Below are positions 42,001-49,789 of a stretch of DNA of 64,000 nt, piece after piece (positions within the stretch are counted from its first letter, which is position 1; each line of letters starts with the position of its first letter). This DNA comes from a virus, in the IMG/VR virus record IMGVR_UViG_3300009514_000006, positions 1-64,000 of that record. One strand, written 5' to 3'. The translations under genes were made by a program, and so were the position numbers. Under the pieces are notes generated by a model. That model was not told where the DNA came from and searched no databases. It saw only the letters and a program-made list of their open reading frames with translations.

Positions 42001-42153
42001 AGCTCGCCACCTATTATCGTCCCCAAAACCAATAGAAGGTCTATTTAATCCTAGGTTATTTCCTATATTGTTAAGGAAGGGACCATCAGCCGTGTCCACG
42101 TACAGCTGATCCCTAGCCTCTTTTATAGCTGATTTATTTTTGTTTACGGACAT
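39043..42153 (-). CDS. large baseplate protein with FPxxG modules and a LamG domain
   Basis: A 1036-residue protein. The N-terminus (about 1-80; DQLYVDTADGPFLNNIGNNLG) resembles the wedge/tail-protein-I region that follows J-type proteins. Then come FPxxG modules at about 95-150, 160-225, 236-298, 766-828 and 892-950, with partial copies in between. A LamG jelly roll lies at about 408-620 (DITIELWAKFEST, GLIDEVRVWSTVRS). It is probably a peripheral baseplate platform with carbohydrate-binding ability. Confidence 0.75.
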   Translation of the reverse strand: MSVNKNKSAIKEARDQLYVDTADGPFLNNIGNNLGLNRPSIGFGDDNRWRAAIKKLAIQPKLIYKAFRDILEICLGPQFGTRHNLTSSVLVGDKSIVVRNTDRLPQIGSIILDPGLPSEETVDYCFVDYATNEIFLTAPLETGHSAIEDASGILKSVAISGATSLSLLDTSSFPETGYPYPVLVGRGTEYEEVVLVSFNDTAFNVLSCSPLLNSHSGIKSDFVRKPLEVAATPGRTYLQLDVGDTKVFPVSGLLRIDKGEGSEEIVYFDGNDVSSSQLLLPLPLSFSHSVGASVELLVSGALVETAGVYQVGKHWDLYSTSPRILTVVIPSSLNIIRDIDSSWFHDSVQSPASSTLARATISTDKKLELDSVSGFPDEAGVILVDGTQTSFYIFRQEDVSAINPYSLDLEASSAQYLSITDGAQTGLDITDDITIELWAKFESTATNTFVAKWGVGFTRSYWFQYSGGNLSFRFSNNGDTSVQALQAFTPTIGVWYHFAVSRKRSDGVCRFYVNGVQQGVDQVLSAGSTIFNGSSNFEIGREQAGSPNYFDGLIDEVRVWSTVRSLADISDSMLQELPLPQADLRGYWKFANDFKDSTANSNDLTANNSPVFSTDKPFPKPSLTLTQEIGSVYSAGTSVSLVTFPYGDSPALEEGNVRDASGNVIDYRFAGPYLFSPGERSPSDTSSTLTTLVPPPTLVVAGQLSGRTNIEVKDASLLNIGDIIRIGRQSGNSEDATVQDSTNNTVADSLDGSVGIPAPGILSVDIALNDSSAFPETPILNAAGYRVIVDEGGPNEEILTVLDNDGATTLTVLANTVAHNDTETVRLLNDVITVNNGLIFPHLYNELVEPLTYELVLSSVSGFPSPSGTVYLNFGLATPSSRAKITNVVSPTVYEVPDSSIFPPTGSPYQITLGQGKAGEERVYVSVNDTGLNRLTISASPINTHSVGEYIEFNAGEDEVAIYQDIDGTSLVFDPPVLLSGHVVGERVMLSSSESTTRTDGYSFPLVMPPDISACFRELFDLVKGAGILINVINSR

Positions 42154-43994
42154 TAAATCACCGTTATAAGAGAGTTCCCTGCGGGATCAGCGGGTACTGG
42201 AAGTTCGTCTTCTAGAATAGCCACATCAGAAGCGGGGCTCTGTACCGTCACATTAAGCATCCCCGTAACACCCATTGCTCTTTCTATTATCTCTGCCAGA
42301 ATAACATTCTCACCTATCCCTAAGCTATTTATGTACAACTCAATTGCTTCCTTAACTAAGGGAGCCAAATCTATCTCTTCAAAACCATTCTGAGCGGCTA
42401 TGGATAGACGGACTGACACGCGCCGAATAGAGGGAACAGCCACATTCACAATAACTCCCGCACACGCCACCCCAGGGAGTTCGCTAATGTCAGGGTCTCC
42501 ATTAACTATTCTCTGTACCTCAAACAAAAGACCTGTGTAATAGGAGTAAGAGGCAACAAGAACAGAACCTAAGGGGGCTCCTGATCCCGTTAACTGTATT
42601 TCTCCGGTACCTCTATTTAGGTAATAATCAGTGTTTAGAACCTTTAAAGAAAAACCAGAACCAGAGTTAATCCAAAGGCGTATACTCCCATTAACTATTG
42701 GGAACTTAGCTACTCTAAAGAGCTTTTGGCCTGCCTCTGCGCTAGCAGTAATTAATTCTACTAAGACAAGTTCGTCGCTTAAATCATGCTCTCTAGAGGT
42801 TGGTGTGCTCAACGCAGCAACATTCGGATAAATCGTTCTATTTATAGAGGTGTACTGCAGTAGCTCAATTTGAGAAGAATTCTCTGGACTAACAATAAGG
42901 TAACCCTCATCAGGAAAGTCATCACCATTGTCAATGGACAAAGAAGAGGCAGGGGGGAAGGAAGGAATAGCTACTGCTACATCAGATGATGCTAGAACAA
43001 CTGAGTCAGGAACCAGCCCCGTCCCATCGTCTACGTATAAAATAACCTCGCTATTACTTGGGGGAGTTACTGCTTTGGCCGTAACCACTCTTTGTCCTGT
43101 TACAGGATCAGCTACACCAAGAACTGCCTGTTCCAGAGCAGTTCTTGTTCCAGAACTAAGAGTCTGTACGTGTAACCTAGCTCGGGATCTCAGTTGCGAA
43201 TCCCTCTCGGTATCCCGCCCTCCTCCAAATATCGACGTATTGAACACTAAAGCCCCGGTGAATGGGGGTGCCGAAACGAACTGAGATACTCTTCCTACCC
43301 CTACGTTTCCTCCTGATCCTGGTACTATAGCCTTGGCTGAAATAGTAGTTGATTCATAGTTTCCGTTAACCAAAATACCTGATTCAGTGGTCGTAAATTT
43401 AATAGCAGCCGACGCACCTGCAGAGGGAACTTGAATCAGTAAGCTCGCCGCTATATTAACGTCAGCTGCACCCGAGACCAGGGATACACGGTCCCCCAAT
43501 GAATGATTATTAGATAAACCAGACGGGACGGTAAGAATGCTTCCTGCGACGTTGTTGTCTAGGACCTGAATATCTTCAACCGATGGAGTCCCCTCGCCTA
43601 TTCTGACAGTATAGGGATACCCAGAAGTGGGAAAAGATGAGGAGTCCTCAAGAGATACAGTTATGGATCCAACCAAGGTATCAAAAATTAAAGAATTAGT
43701 AATCAAGTTACCATCAGTAATGACAACCGATCCAACCGATGAAGCAGGTCTGAGTCTTGTTAGCCCAAAGTCAGCCACACGAGCGTCTAGGTCAACCCCA
43801 GAGGCGCTGTTCAGGCTGTAGCCATCGATTAGCTCTGCCATTTGGAAATATTGTTCGTCGTCCTCAATGGCGGCAGCCTCTAAAATTGTGCGAATAACAG
43901 ATCCTACAGTAAAATCTGTTATTGTTGTGTTTAATTTGACATAATTAATCATGTCGGTAAGTATTTGATCAAATGTTCTAGGTATAAAGGCCAT
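42153..43994 (-). CDS. baseplate wedge protein (J/gp6-like)
   Basis: A 613-residue protein. The N-terminal MINYVKLNTTITDFTVGSVIRTILEAAA and the middle NFNTSIFGGGRDTERDSQLRSRARL-type segment (GGGRDTERDSQLRSRARL) are the classic baseplate_J signature. Two FPxxG-type inserts are present (about 107-165 and 350-400). The C-terminal VPSIRRVSVRLSIAAQNGF and IIERAMGVTGMLNV segments fit the family. It forms wedge dimers around the hub. One-base overlap with the next gene. Confidence 0.88.
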   Translation of the reverse strand: MAFIPRTFDQILTDMINYVKLNTTITDFTVGSVIRTILEAAAIEDDEQYFQMAELIDGYSLNSASGVDLDARVADFGLTRLRPASSVGSVVITDGNLITNSLIFDTLVGSITVSLEDSSSFPTSGYPYTVRIGEGTPSVEDIQVLDNNVAGSILTVPSGLSNNHSLGDRVSLVSGAADVNIAASLLIQVPSAGASAAIKFTTTESGILVNGNYESTTISAKAIVPGSGGNVGVGRVSQFVSAPPFTGALVFNTSIFGGGRDTERDSQLRSRARLHVQTLSSGTRTALEQAVLGVADPVTGQRVVTAKAVTPPSNSEVILYVDDGTGLVPDSVVLASSDVAVAIPSFPPASSLSIDNGDDFPDEGYLIVSPENSSQIELLQYTSINRTIYPNVAALSTPTSREHDLSDELVLVELITASAEAGQKLFRVAKFPIVNGSIRLWINSGSGFSLKVLNTDYYLNRGTGEIQLTGSGAPLGSVLVASYSYYTGLLFEVQRIVNGDPDISELPGVACAGVIVNVAVPSIRRVSVRLSIAAQNGFEEIDLAPLVKEAIELYINSLGIGENVILAEIIERAMGVTGMLNVTVQSPASDVAILEDELPVPADPAGNSLITVI

Positions 43995-43997
43995 AAC

Positions 43998-45782
43998 TTA
44001 TCTCCGAACCCCAAAGTCGAGGGAAACTGCCTGATCGGTACCTATGACTCTAACATTAGCTTGAAGACTGAGTGTGTTGCCTGTATAAGATATATTGAAA
44101 TCTTCCACATCAAGTATACGACTATCTGATAGCAACGAGGCCCTAGCTATTATCTGGAACAAATTAATAGAAGATAAACTAGGCTGCTTCACTCCTACAG
44201 GGAATCTGATACCATAGGATGGATGCAAAGGAAGTTCCCCTTGTTCGGTACTAAATTTAACAAACATTGCTTGCTCTATATTAGCGGTTCCGGACAGGAT
44301 CTTAAGATCTCCACTGGCTGAGTCTACTGACAAGTCCAAGATACCGTCAAGTCCTCTTGATTCTAAGTTTAGATCTCTGCCTAATCGGCTCTCTAAGGCC
44401 CCTACATCATTGAACTTAGCAGAGACACTGCGTCCTATAGAAGAGCCTACCGAAGCCGAGCTTGTGGGAAATAGCATCCTGTCTCCCGGACGCAAAACAG
44501 ACACACCATCACCGTCCGGACTTATGTAAGGGGCTTTTAGCTTGTTCAAAAAAACTAAAGATTTCCATCTAGCTGAGTTACCTAAAAGCCTATTAGCTAT
44601 ATTTTGAATAGTTTCTCCCACAGCTATGGTGGCTTCTGCGGCCGAATTACCAATAAACTGATTAGAAATACTAGAAGGATCTCCCCCTGTACCTATCTGT
44701 CTTTGTGTGTTGTTCTTAGTGAACAAATGGTTCTTTGCAGAGATTATAGACCCTTGTGGGGAAGAAGATAATTGGTCCTCACCAGCAACAGCTGCCACTA
44801 GACGAGACAAGCCCCACAGTGCTCGCTGTATCCTATCTCGAACCTGTATGACACCTTGTGTTATATATAACGAGCTAGAGGCTTGGGCTAGTGCTTCTAG
44901 GGTACTTATAGCATTCCTAGACAGAACGCGAAGTGAATCCTCAGGAATATACCGAAGAGAAACCCCCACGTTAGCAATACCGGTTAGTGTATTTAAGATC
45001 TGATTAGCAGGAGCAATTATGTCAGAGAACAAACGCACCGCTGAGGAAAGTCCCTCACGGGACAAGGCATCAATTCTGAATAGGACTCTGTTCAAATCAG
45101 ATCTATATGATTTTAATCGATCTCGAAAGCCTATGGGAGAATTTTTAGCTGCTTGAGGGTCTGGAATCCGCCAGAAAGTCTTATGTGCCTCAATCCTAGA
45201 GATTGTCCTAAGAACAATTTCATACGAGGTAGTGAGAGGAGAGGATGATTCACGACTAGTCTTAAAAGACATAGGTTCTACGATATAAAATTCCCCATTC
45301 TTACTATCTCCCCACACCATTACTACTTTATGGGCTACATTAATATCCCTCTTTGCTTCGTAGTATGCCTGAAAAAAATTCTTTAATTCAATAAGCCTAT
45401 CAAAACCTGTCTTTTCACTATTACTAAGTCCAGTTTCTAAAGACAAGCCCTCGCCAACACGGACCACAGGAAAAGGCCGTAAACCAGTAGTTCCCGATAT
45501 GCTTATATTCTTATAAATCTGGCCTTGATGTTCAATAAACTGACCCCCGTCTTGTGTAGGCGTAACAAGGACTGCCGCAGGCTCGTCCGTACTTATTGCC
45601 TTAGGATGTAGGTTAAATATGTAGTCAAAACCAGCGAAAGAAAAAGATGAATCACCAGTGCTACCACCAGACAGAAATAAACTTGAATCTGTGGAGAGTA
45701 TCGACAAGGCATAAAGACCTTGCTGGTTGGATTGATACAATTTCCAATTGCTTCTAGGGGGACTAGTAAATTCCTTTGCCAT
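43998..45782 (-). CDS. LysM and gp25-like baseplate fusion protein
   Basis: A 594-residue protein. The N-terminal domain is unknown but structural. A LysM domain lies at about 395-450 (VAVGETIQNIANRLLGNSARW). The C-terminal ~110 residues (EQAMFVKFSTEQGELPLHPSYGIRF through FNISYTGNTLSLQANV) are a GpW/gp25-like domain. In T4 the LysM protein gp53 and gp25 are separate neighbours, so this looks like their fusion. Confidence 0.78.
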   Translation of the reverse strand: MAKEFTSPPRSNWKLYQSNQQGLYALSILSTDSSLFLSGGSTGDSSFSFAGFDYIFNLHPKAISTDEPAAVLVTPTQDGGQFIEHQGQIYKNISISGTTGLRPFPVVRVGEGLSLETGLSNSEKTGFDRLIELKNFFQAYYEAKRDINVAHKVVMVWGDSKNGEFYIVEPMSFKTSRESSSPLTTSYEIVLRTISRIEAHKTFWRIPDPQAAKNSPIGFRDRLKSYRSDLNRVLFRIDALSREGLSSAVRLFSDIIAPANQILNTLTGIANVGVSLRYIPEDSLRVLSRNAISTLEALAQASSSLYITQGVIQVRDRIQRALWGLSRLVAAVAGEDQLSSSPQGSIISAKNHLFTKNNTQRQIGTGGDPSSISNQFIGNSAAEATIAVGETIQNIANRLLGNSARWKSLVFLNKLKAPYISPDGDGVSVLRPGDRMLFPTSSASVGSSIGRSVSAKFNDVGALESRLGRDLNLESRGLDGILDLSVDSASGDLKILSGTANIEQAMFVKFSTEQGELPLHPSYGIRFPVGVKQPSLSSINLFQIIARASLLSDSRILDVEDFNISYTGNTLSLQANVRVIGTDQAVSLDFGVRR

Positions 45783-45788
45783 ATGACC

Positions 45789-46271
45789 TCATACTATAGG
45801 AGTGCTAATGTTGGGAGGAGTGATTACTTTTCCACCAGAAACAGTCTGGTTGTGCCATATGCCCGCAATAGCATCAACAGCATCACTTAACGATCTGTTG
45901 TTGGCTAGATTGTCTGTAAGAAGGGGGATTAGATCCCCAACCATAGAAGCATGTAGGGGAGGGACGACAGCTACGGCTCCAGCAAACGACGCAGTAAGAC
46001 CCAAAGACACGGCTCCCCAAAAAGCATTTACAGCAGCAACTAACTTAATAGCACCAGTAGATATATCTACTGATTCTTTTATCCCCTCAAGAGCCAAAAC
46101 CATAGCATTTTTACCTGCTTCAACACCTAAGGGTAGTATAGGGGTCAGTGCCTGGGCCTCTGCAACATACGTAGCATATACGGCTACCAACGCCGCCACG
46201 GCTTCATCTTCAGTTTCATATTGACCTAGGCTCTTTAGGCCAGAAGATAATGTGGCTTCCTTCATAGCCAT
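45789..46271 (-). CDS. hypothetical baseplate-region protein
   Basis: A 160-residue protein from ATG 46271, overlapping the stop of the spike gene (TAATG), with AAGGAG about 11 bases upstream. Helical and Ala-rich (EAVAALVAVYATYVAEAQAL), with a short beta end (GGKVITPPN). Similar proteins occur beside spike genes in contractile phages, but no name can be given. Confidence 0.6.
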   Translation of the reverse strand: MAMKEATLSSGLKSLGQYETEDEAVAALVAVYATYVAEAQALTPILPLGVEAGKNAMVLALEGIKESVDISTGAIKLVAAVNAFWGAVSLGLTASFAGAVAVVPPLHASMVGDLIPLLTDNLANNRSLSDAVDAIAGIWHNQTVSGGKVITPPNISTPIV

Positions 46272-47362
46272 TACTTTGGGGGCTCCTTCTGTCCGAAGAT
46301 CCAATCACTTAACTGATCATCCAAAGACTGTCTTTTTACGGTAAAATCTTCAAATAGTTCGACAGAGCTTCCTGAGGGACCGAAGGCTGTAGGGTGGGTG
46401 TGTCCGATAAGCTTTTCTAGTATGCTGTCCATCAGGGCTTTCCATCGTTGCCCCAATACAAAATTTTCATTAGCAGTATCCTTAGTCCCTAGATACATGC
46501 TACCAGATATTAATTCGATAACTTGGCCGGCTACTGCTTGAACGAAATCTTTATCCATAGTTAATCTAGTGAAGACATCGTCGCGAACACCATCCTCAGT
46601 ACTTTTAGGAGGATTAGCTTGAGGCAGGGCGGGCTCTGTCCGAGGAAGGGCTACTTGCTTATTAAAATTTACTTCAAATTGTCTAGAATCTTTTACGCTT
46701 ACTTTTATGTCTCCGCCAATATCTTTATTCTTTCTGGTGAAAGAACCTTTAGGATCCAAAAGAGCACCAGCCTCCTCGGTATCGAGGTAAATACTGCCTG
46801 TAGGCGTTACGGTTACCTTGGCTCCAGCAAATCGCTTAAATAATCTATGTCCTTGTGGCAGCGCTCGGCTCCCTAAGGCAGCCACTGCGCCTCCTGTAGA
46901 AACATCTCTATTGTTAGAAGGATGAGGAAACCAATGAGTCATTATAGGCTGGGTGATAAAGCCGCCAATGAACTGTACCACACACCAATCGCCATTCATT
47001 TTAGTAGGATCTACATCAACTAGATCTGTACTATATTTGGAGCCATCTACCATTCCCGTAGTAGGCGTAGGCAACTCCTCATGGAAATCATCAACACCGC
47101 TAGCTCCCGGAGGGAGGATAGTGACCTTTGGGATAACCCACGGGGTATCTGTTCCGTCATTCAGCACAACCACGTCGGCAACAGCATAACTACCTCTCTG
47201 ATCGGGGTTGACCGCCGCAGAGGGGTTGACTCGTGCATCAGAAAAATGAATTGCCGTAACTACAGCCACTACCGGAAAATTCATTCTCCCTTCATGGGAA
47301 TATTCCGATCTCTTCTTAACAAAGGAGCTCTGTAGCACTGATCCATTTTTGTCCCTAGCCAT
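46271..47362 (-). CDS. baseplate spike protein (gp5/gpV-like OB fold)
   Basis: A 363-residue protein. An OB-fold region ends in GDWCVVQFIGGFITQPIMTHWF (about 122-143), which is characteristic of gp5/gpV-type spikes. A triple-beta region with HPTAFGP near the C-terminus (about 320) could hold a metal-binding tip. No lysozyme domain is present. It should cap the tail tube and puncture the host envelope. Confidence 0.75.
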   Translation of the reverse strand: MARDKNGSVLQSSFVKKRSEYSHEGRMNFPVVAVVTAIHFSDARVNPSAAVNPDQRGSYAVADVVVLNDGTDTPWVIPKVTILPPGASGVDDFHEELPTPTTGMVDGSKYSTDLVDVDPTKMNGDWCVVQFIGGFITQPIMTHWFPHPSNNRDVSTGGAVAALGSRALPQGHRLFKRFAGAKVTVTPTGSIYLDTEEAGALLDPKGSFTRKNKDIGGDIKVSVKDSRQFEVNFNKQVALPRTEPALPQANPPKSTEDGVRDDVFTRLTMDKDFVQAVAGQVIELISGSMYLGTKDTANENFVLGQRWKALMDSILEKLIGHTHPTAFGPSGSSVELFEDFTVKRQSLDDQLSDWIFGQKEPPK

Positions 47363-47364
47363 GC

Positions 47365-49776
47365 TTACTCCGACCTTTTATTCCCGTTAAACAATATCCT
47401 ATCTAGTTCATTCTGTGTTAAGGATTTTATATCCTCAAAATCTCCACTATCATCCGAATCCGGTACTTCTAAATATGAATTTCCTCGTCCGTTATACAGT
47501 AGGACACCTTGATCCGGATAGATAGCTATGCGGCCCTTGTCCGCGTTTGGTTGTGTGTCCGCGATGTTTTCATCGTTTTGGGCCGATACATTTCTCTCCG
47601 AGCTACCCAATGTAGCTTTAGTGTCTCGTAGTTCAAAATAGTCAGCCAAACGACCCGTATCGGTTCTATTTCCGCCCCCTTTAAGAGAAAATTCAGACGT
47701 TTCAGTAAGCTCTCCAAAGCCAAGTATATTGGTACTTTTAGACCCAAAAGAACGAGAAACAGTAGGGGGAACATATGCGGGAAGAGGATCATTACGCTGC
47801 CCACGAGATACCTGTATAGAGGTTGTCATGCCAGCAGGATAGGACCAGCTATGTGACACACTCTCAACGTAATAACTTTCATTTCTGTCCACCCAGTCTA
47901 GTCTATACCCCACACGTAGTTCAGGCATACTTCTTAGAGTAATGGTGCCACTAAGATACTCGGCATTATGCTGATTCCAGTGGTCAATCAACAAAGTCCA
48001 TCTAACTAGATTCTTACGTATCTGCCCAGAATCGACAGCGGAGCTACCAGGCTCACATATAAAATCTTTTCCAAAATTAGCGAATTTAGTATTAAACTCG
48101 ACAACCCTAAGCCCATTTCTCTGAATACTCACAGGTGTCAACACCGGCATAATCCCTTGTAGAAGAAATTTGTAGATGTTAATCAAAGAATTATTAGCAT
48201 AAAGAGAAAAGAAATTGAAAACATCTGTGTCACTCCGCCCTAAGGAAGACGACACAACATCAGTATTATATATAGGCAAAACATCTAGGTGTTTAAGAGG
48301 TTTCGCACCTTCTTCAAACTTACATGAAGAACTTCCTAGTGCTTTATTCTCCCTTTTGGCTATTTGTGGTATCCGAGAATAATCATAAAGAACACGACGA
48401 GGAACTGGGTCACCATCTTTTACTCCAGCAGCAAATATTGGACCAAAAGGCGTATAATCCAGTTCTCCTTCTCCTTCAAGAGAATAGATACCTTGCAAAT
48501 CTAAGCCTTCAACAGTAGAAAACGGATATTCCCTAAACACGATAGCTGGCACATACTTCACAGCCGGAACAGACCCAGGAACACTAACTGTTCCATAGAT
48601 ATTAACCCCATTACCCACATCATCCTCTGACCGTGAATATGTCTCGCCAAAACAGGAATCTACATAGTCTCCGCCACTGTCTGTCACCGCAACTGGCCTC
48701 AGGTCAAAAATCAACTCATTAACAATCTCATTACTATAACCCCGCATAAGCGACAGAACAGATCCTTGTCCCTGCCATATTCCAGCAGACTGAATAAACC
48801 CGTCAATAGACAACGCCTCTATAAATGAGGTATCGATTAAATCAACTAAAGAAGCTCCTGATCTTTCGTTTCTAAGAAGATTCCTATAAGCACTCAATGA
48901 GGTACTTCTAGAAAATAAATTATCATATTCTACCTTCCTAGAAATAAAGGACGATTGTAGTGATGCCTCTGCGTCTGTTGTATACGAAGATATCGATAAA
49001 GATTCTTTAGTCTTTTGTGCTAACAAATTTGAAATTACGGTGTCTGAGTCAGCTACTTGCCTTATGTCAGAAGAAACTGGATTATTGGCATCATCATACC
49101 TAACAATACCCAGCTCTCCAAGAGTACTGATTACATTGTCTGGTATCTTCTCTAATGCCTTTTGTTGCTTGATCTTACGCCTATTGATAATCAAATCGTT
49201 GTTGACCAAAGGCGGGGGCAAAACCCATTGAGAGCCGAAACCCATCAATATCTCAAGTATATTCTCCACCATATCAGAAGGGGATCCAAAAGCAGTAACT
49301 CCTTTGGTGCGCAGACCAGATCCTCCCAGAGGACTTAGACCAAGGTCAGGATCATCAAACTCAGTCCTATTCTGCAGGTGGGGGTTAAAATAGATGTCTG
49401 TTTTATCTACTGCCTTCATAAAGTCAGAGCACGATAAGCGATACTGAGTGCTCACCTGGCCGTTCTCAGCGGTATTTTCGGTTCTTTCTATGCGATCTAC
49501 GTACCCAAAAAAAGTCCGCACAAGACCTCGTTGGCCATCCCCTGGATCAAAATATATATTGATCACATCATTCGGAAATATGTAATTCAAATAATTACGC
49601 CTAGGAACTAATGATAAAGTAGCTGCTCCAACACTTTTTATGCTCTTAGAAGTATCAATTTGAATAACATCCATAGATAAGTCTATGGTCCCATTAAATG
49701 GCTCTTTCTTGACGTGCGAATGTACCAGAACCAAAGCTCGGGTATGTGTTCTTGTTGTTTTCATGCCTCTGGCCAT
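47365..49776 (-). CDS. baseplate hub protein (gp27/gpD-like)
   Basis: An 803-residue protein. The N-terminal ~130 residues fit tube-like domains of hub proteins (FPNDVINIYFDPGDG, TFFGYVDRIERTEN, YRLSCSDFMKAVDK). The C-terminal region around GTITLRSMPELRVGYRLDW and YYVESVSHSW matches the late-gpD-like domain. A long central insertion has no recognised family. It connects tube and spike. Confidence 0.8.
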   Translation of the reverse strand: MARGMKTTRTHTRALVLVHSHVKKEPFNGTIDLSMDVIQIDTSKSIKSVGAATLSLVPRRNYLNYIFPNDVINIYFDPGDGQRGLVRTFFGYVDRIERTENTAENGQVSTQYRLSCSDFMKAVDKTDIYFNPHLQNRTEFDDPDLGLSPLGGSGLRTKGVTAFGSPSDMVENILEILMGFGSQWVLPPPLVNNDLIINRRKIKQQKALEKIPDNVISTLGELGIVRYDDANNPVSSDIRQVADSDTVISNLLAQKTKESLSISSYTTDAEASLQSSFISRKVEYDNLFSRSTSLSAYRNLLRNERSGASLVDLIDTSFIEALSIDGFIQSAGIWQGQGSVLSLMRGYSNEIVNELIFDLRPVAVTDSGGDYVDSCFGETYSRSEDDVGNGVNIYGTVSVPGSVPAVKYVPAIVFREYPFSTVEGLDLQGIYSLEGEGELDYTPFGPIFAAGVKDGDPVPRRVLYDYSRIPQIAKRENKALGSSSCKFEEGAKPLKHLDVLPIYNTDVVSSSLGRSDTDVFNFFSLYANNSLINIYKFLLQGIMPVLTPVSIQRNGLRVVEFNTKFANFGKDFICEPGSSAVDSGQIRKNLVRWTLLIDHWNQHNAEYLSGTITLRSMPELRVGYRLDWVDRNESYYVESVSHSWSYPAGMTTSIQVSRGQRNDPLPAYVPPTVSRSFGSKSTNILGFGELTETSEFSLKGGGNRTDTGRLADYFELRDTKATLGSSERNVSAQNDENIADTQPNADKGRIAIYPDQGVLLYNGRGNSYLEVPDSDDSGDFEDIKSLTQNELDRILFNGNKRSE

Positions 49777-49789
49777 AAGTCACTCAAAC

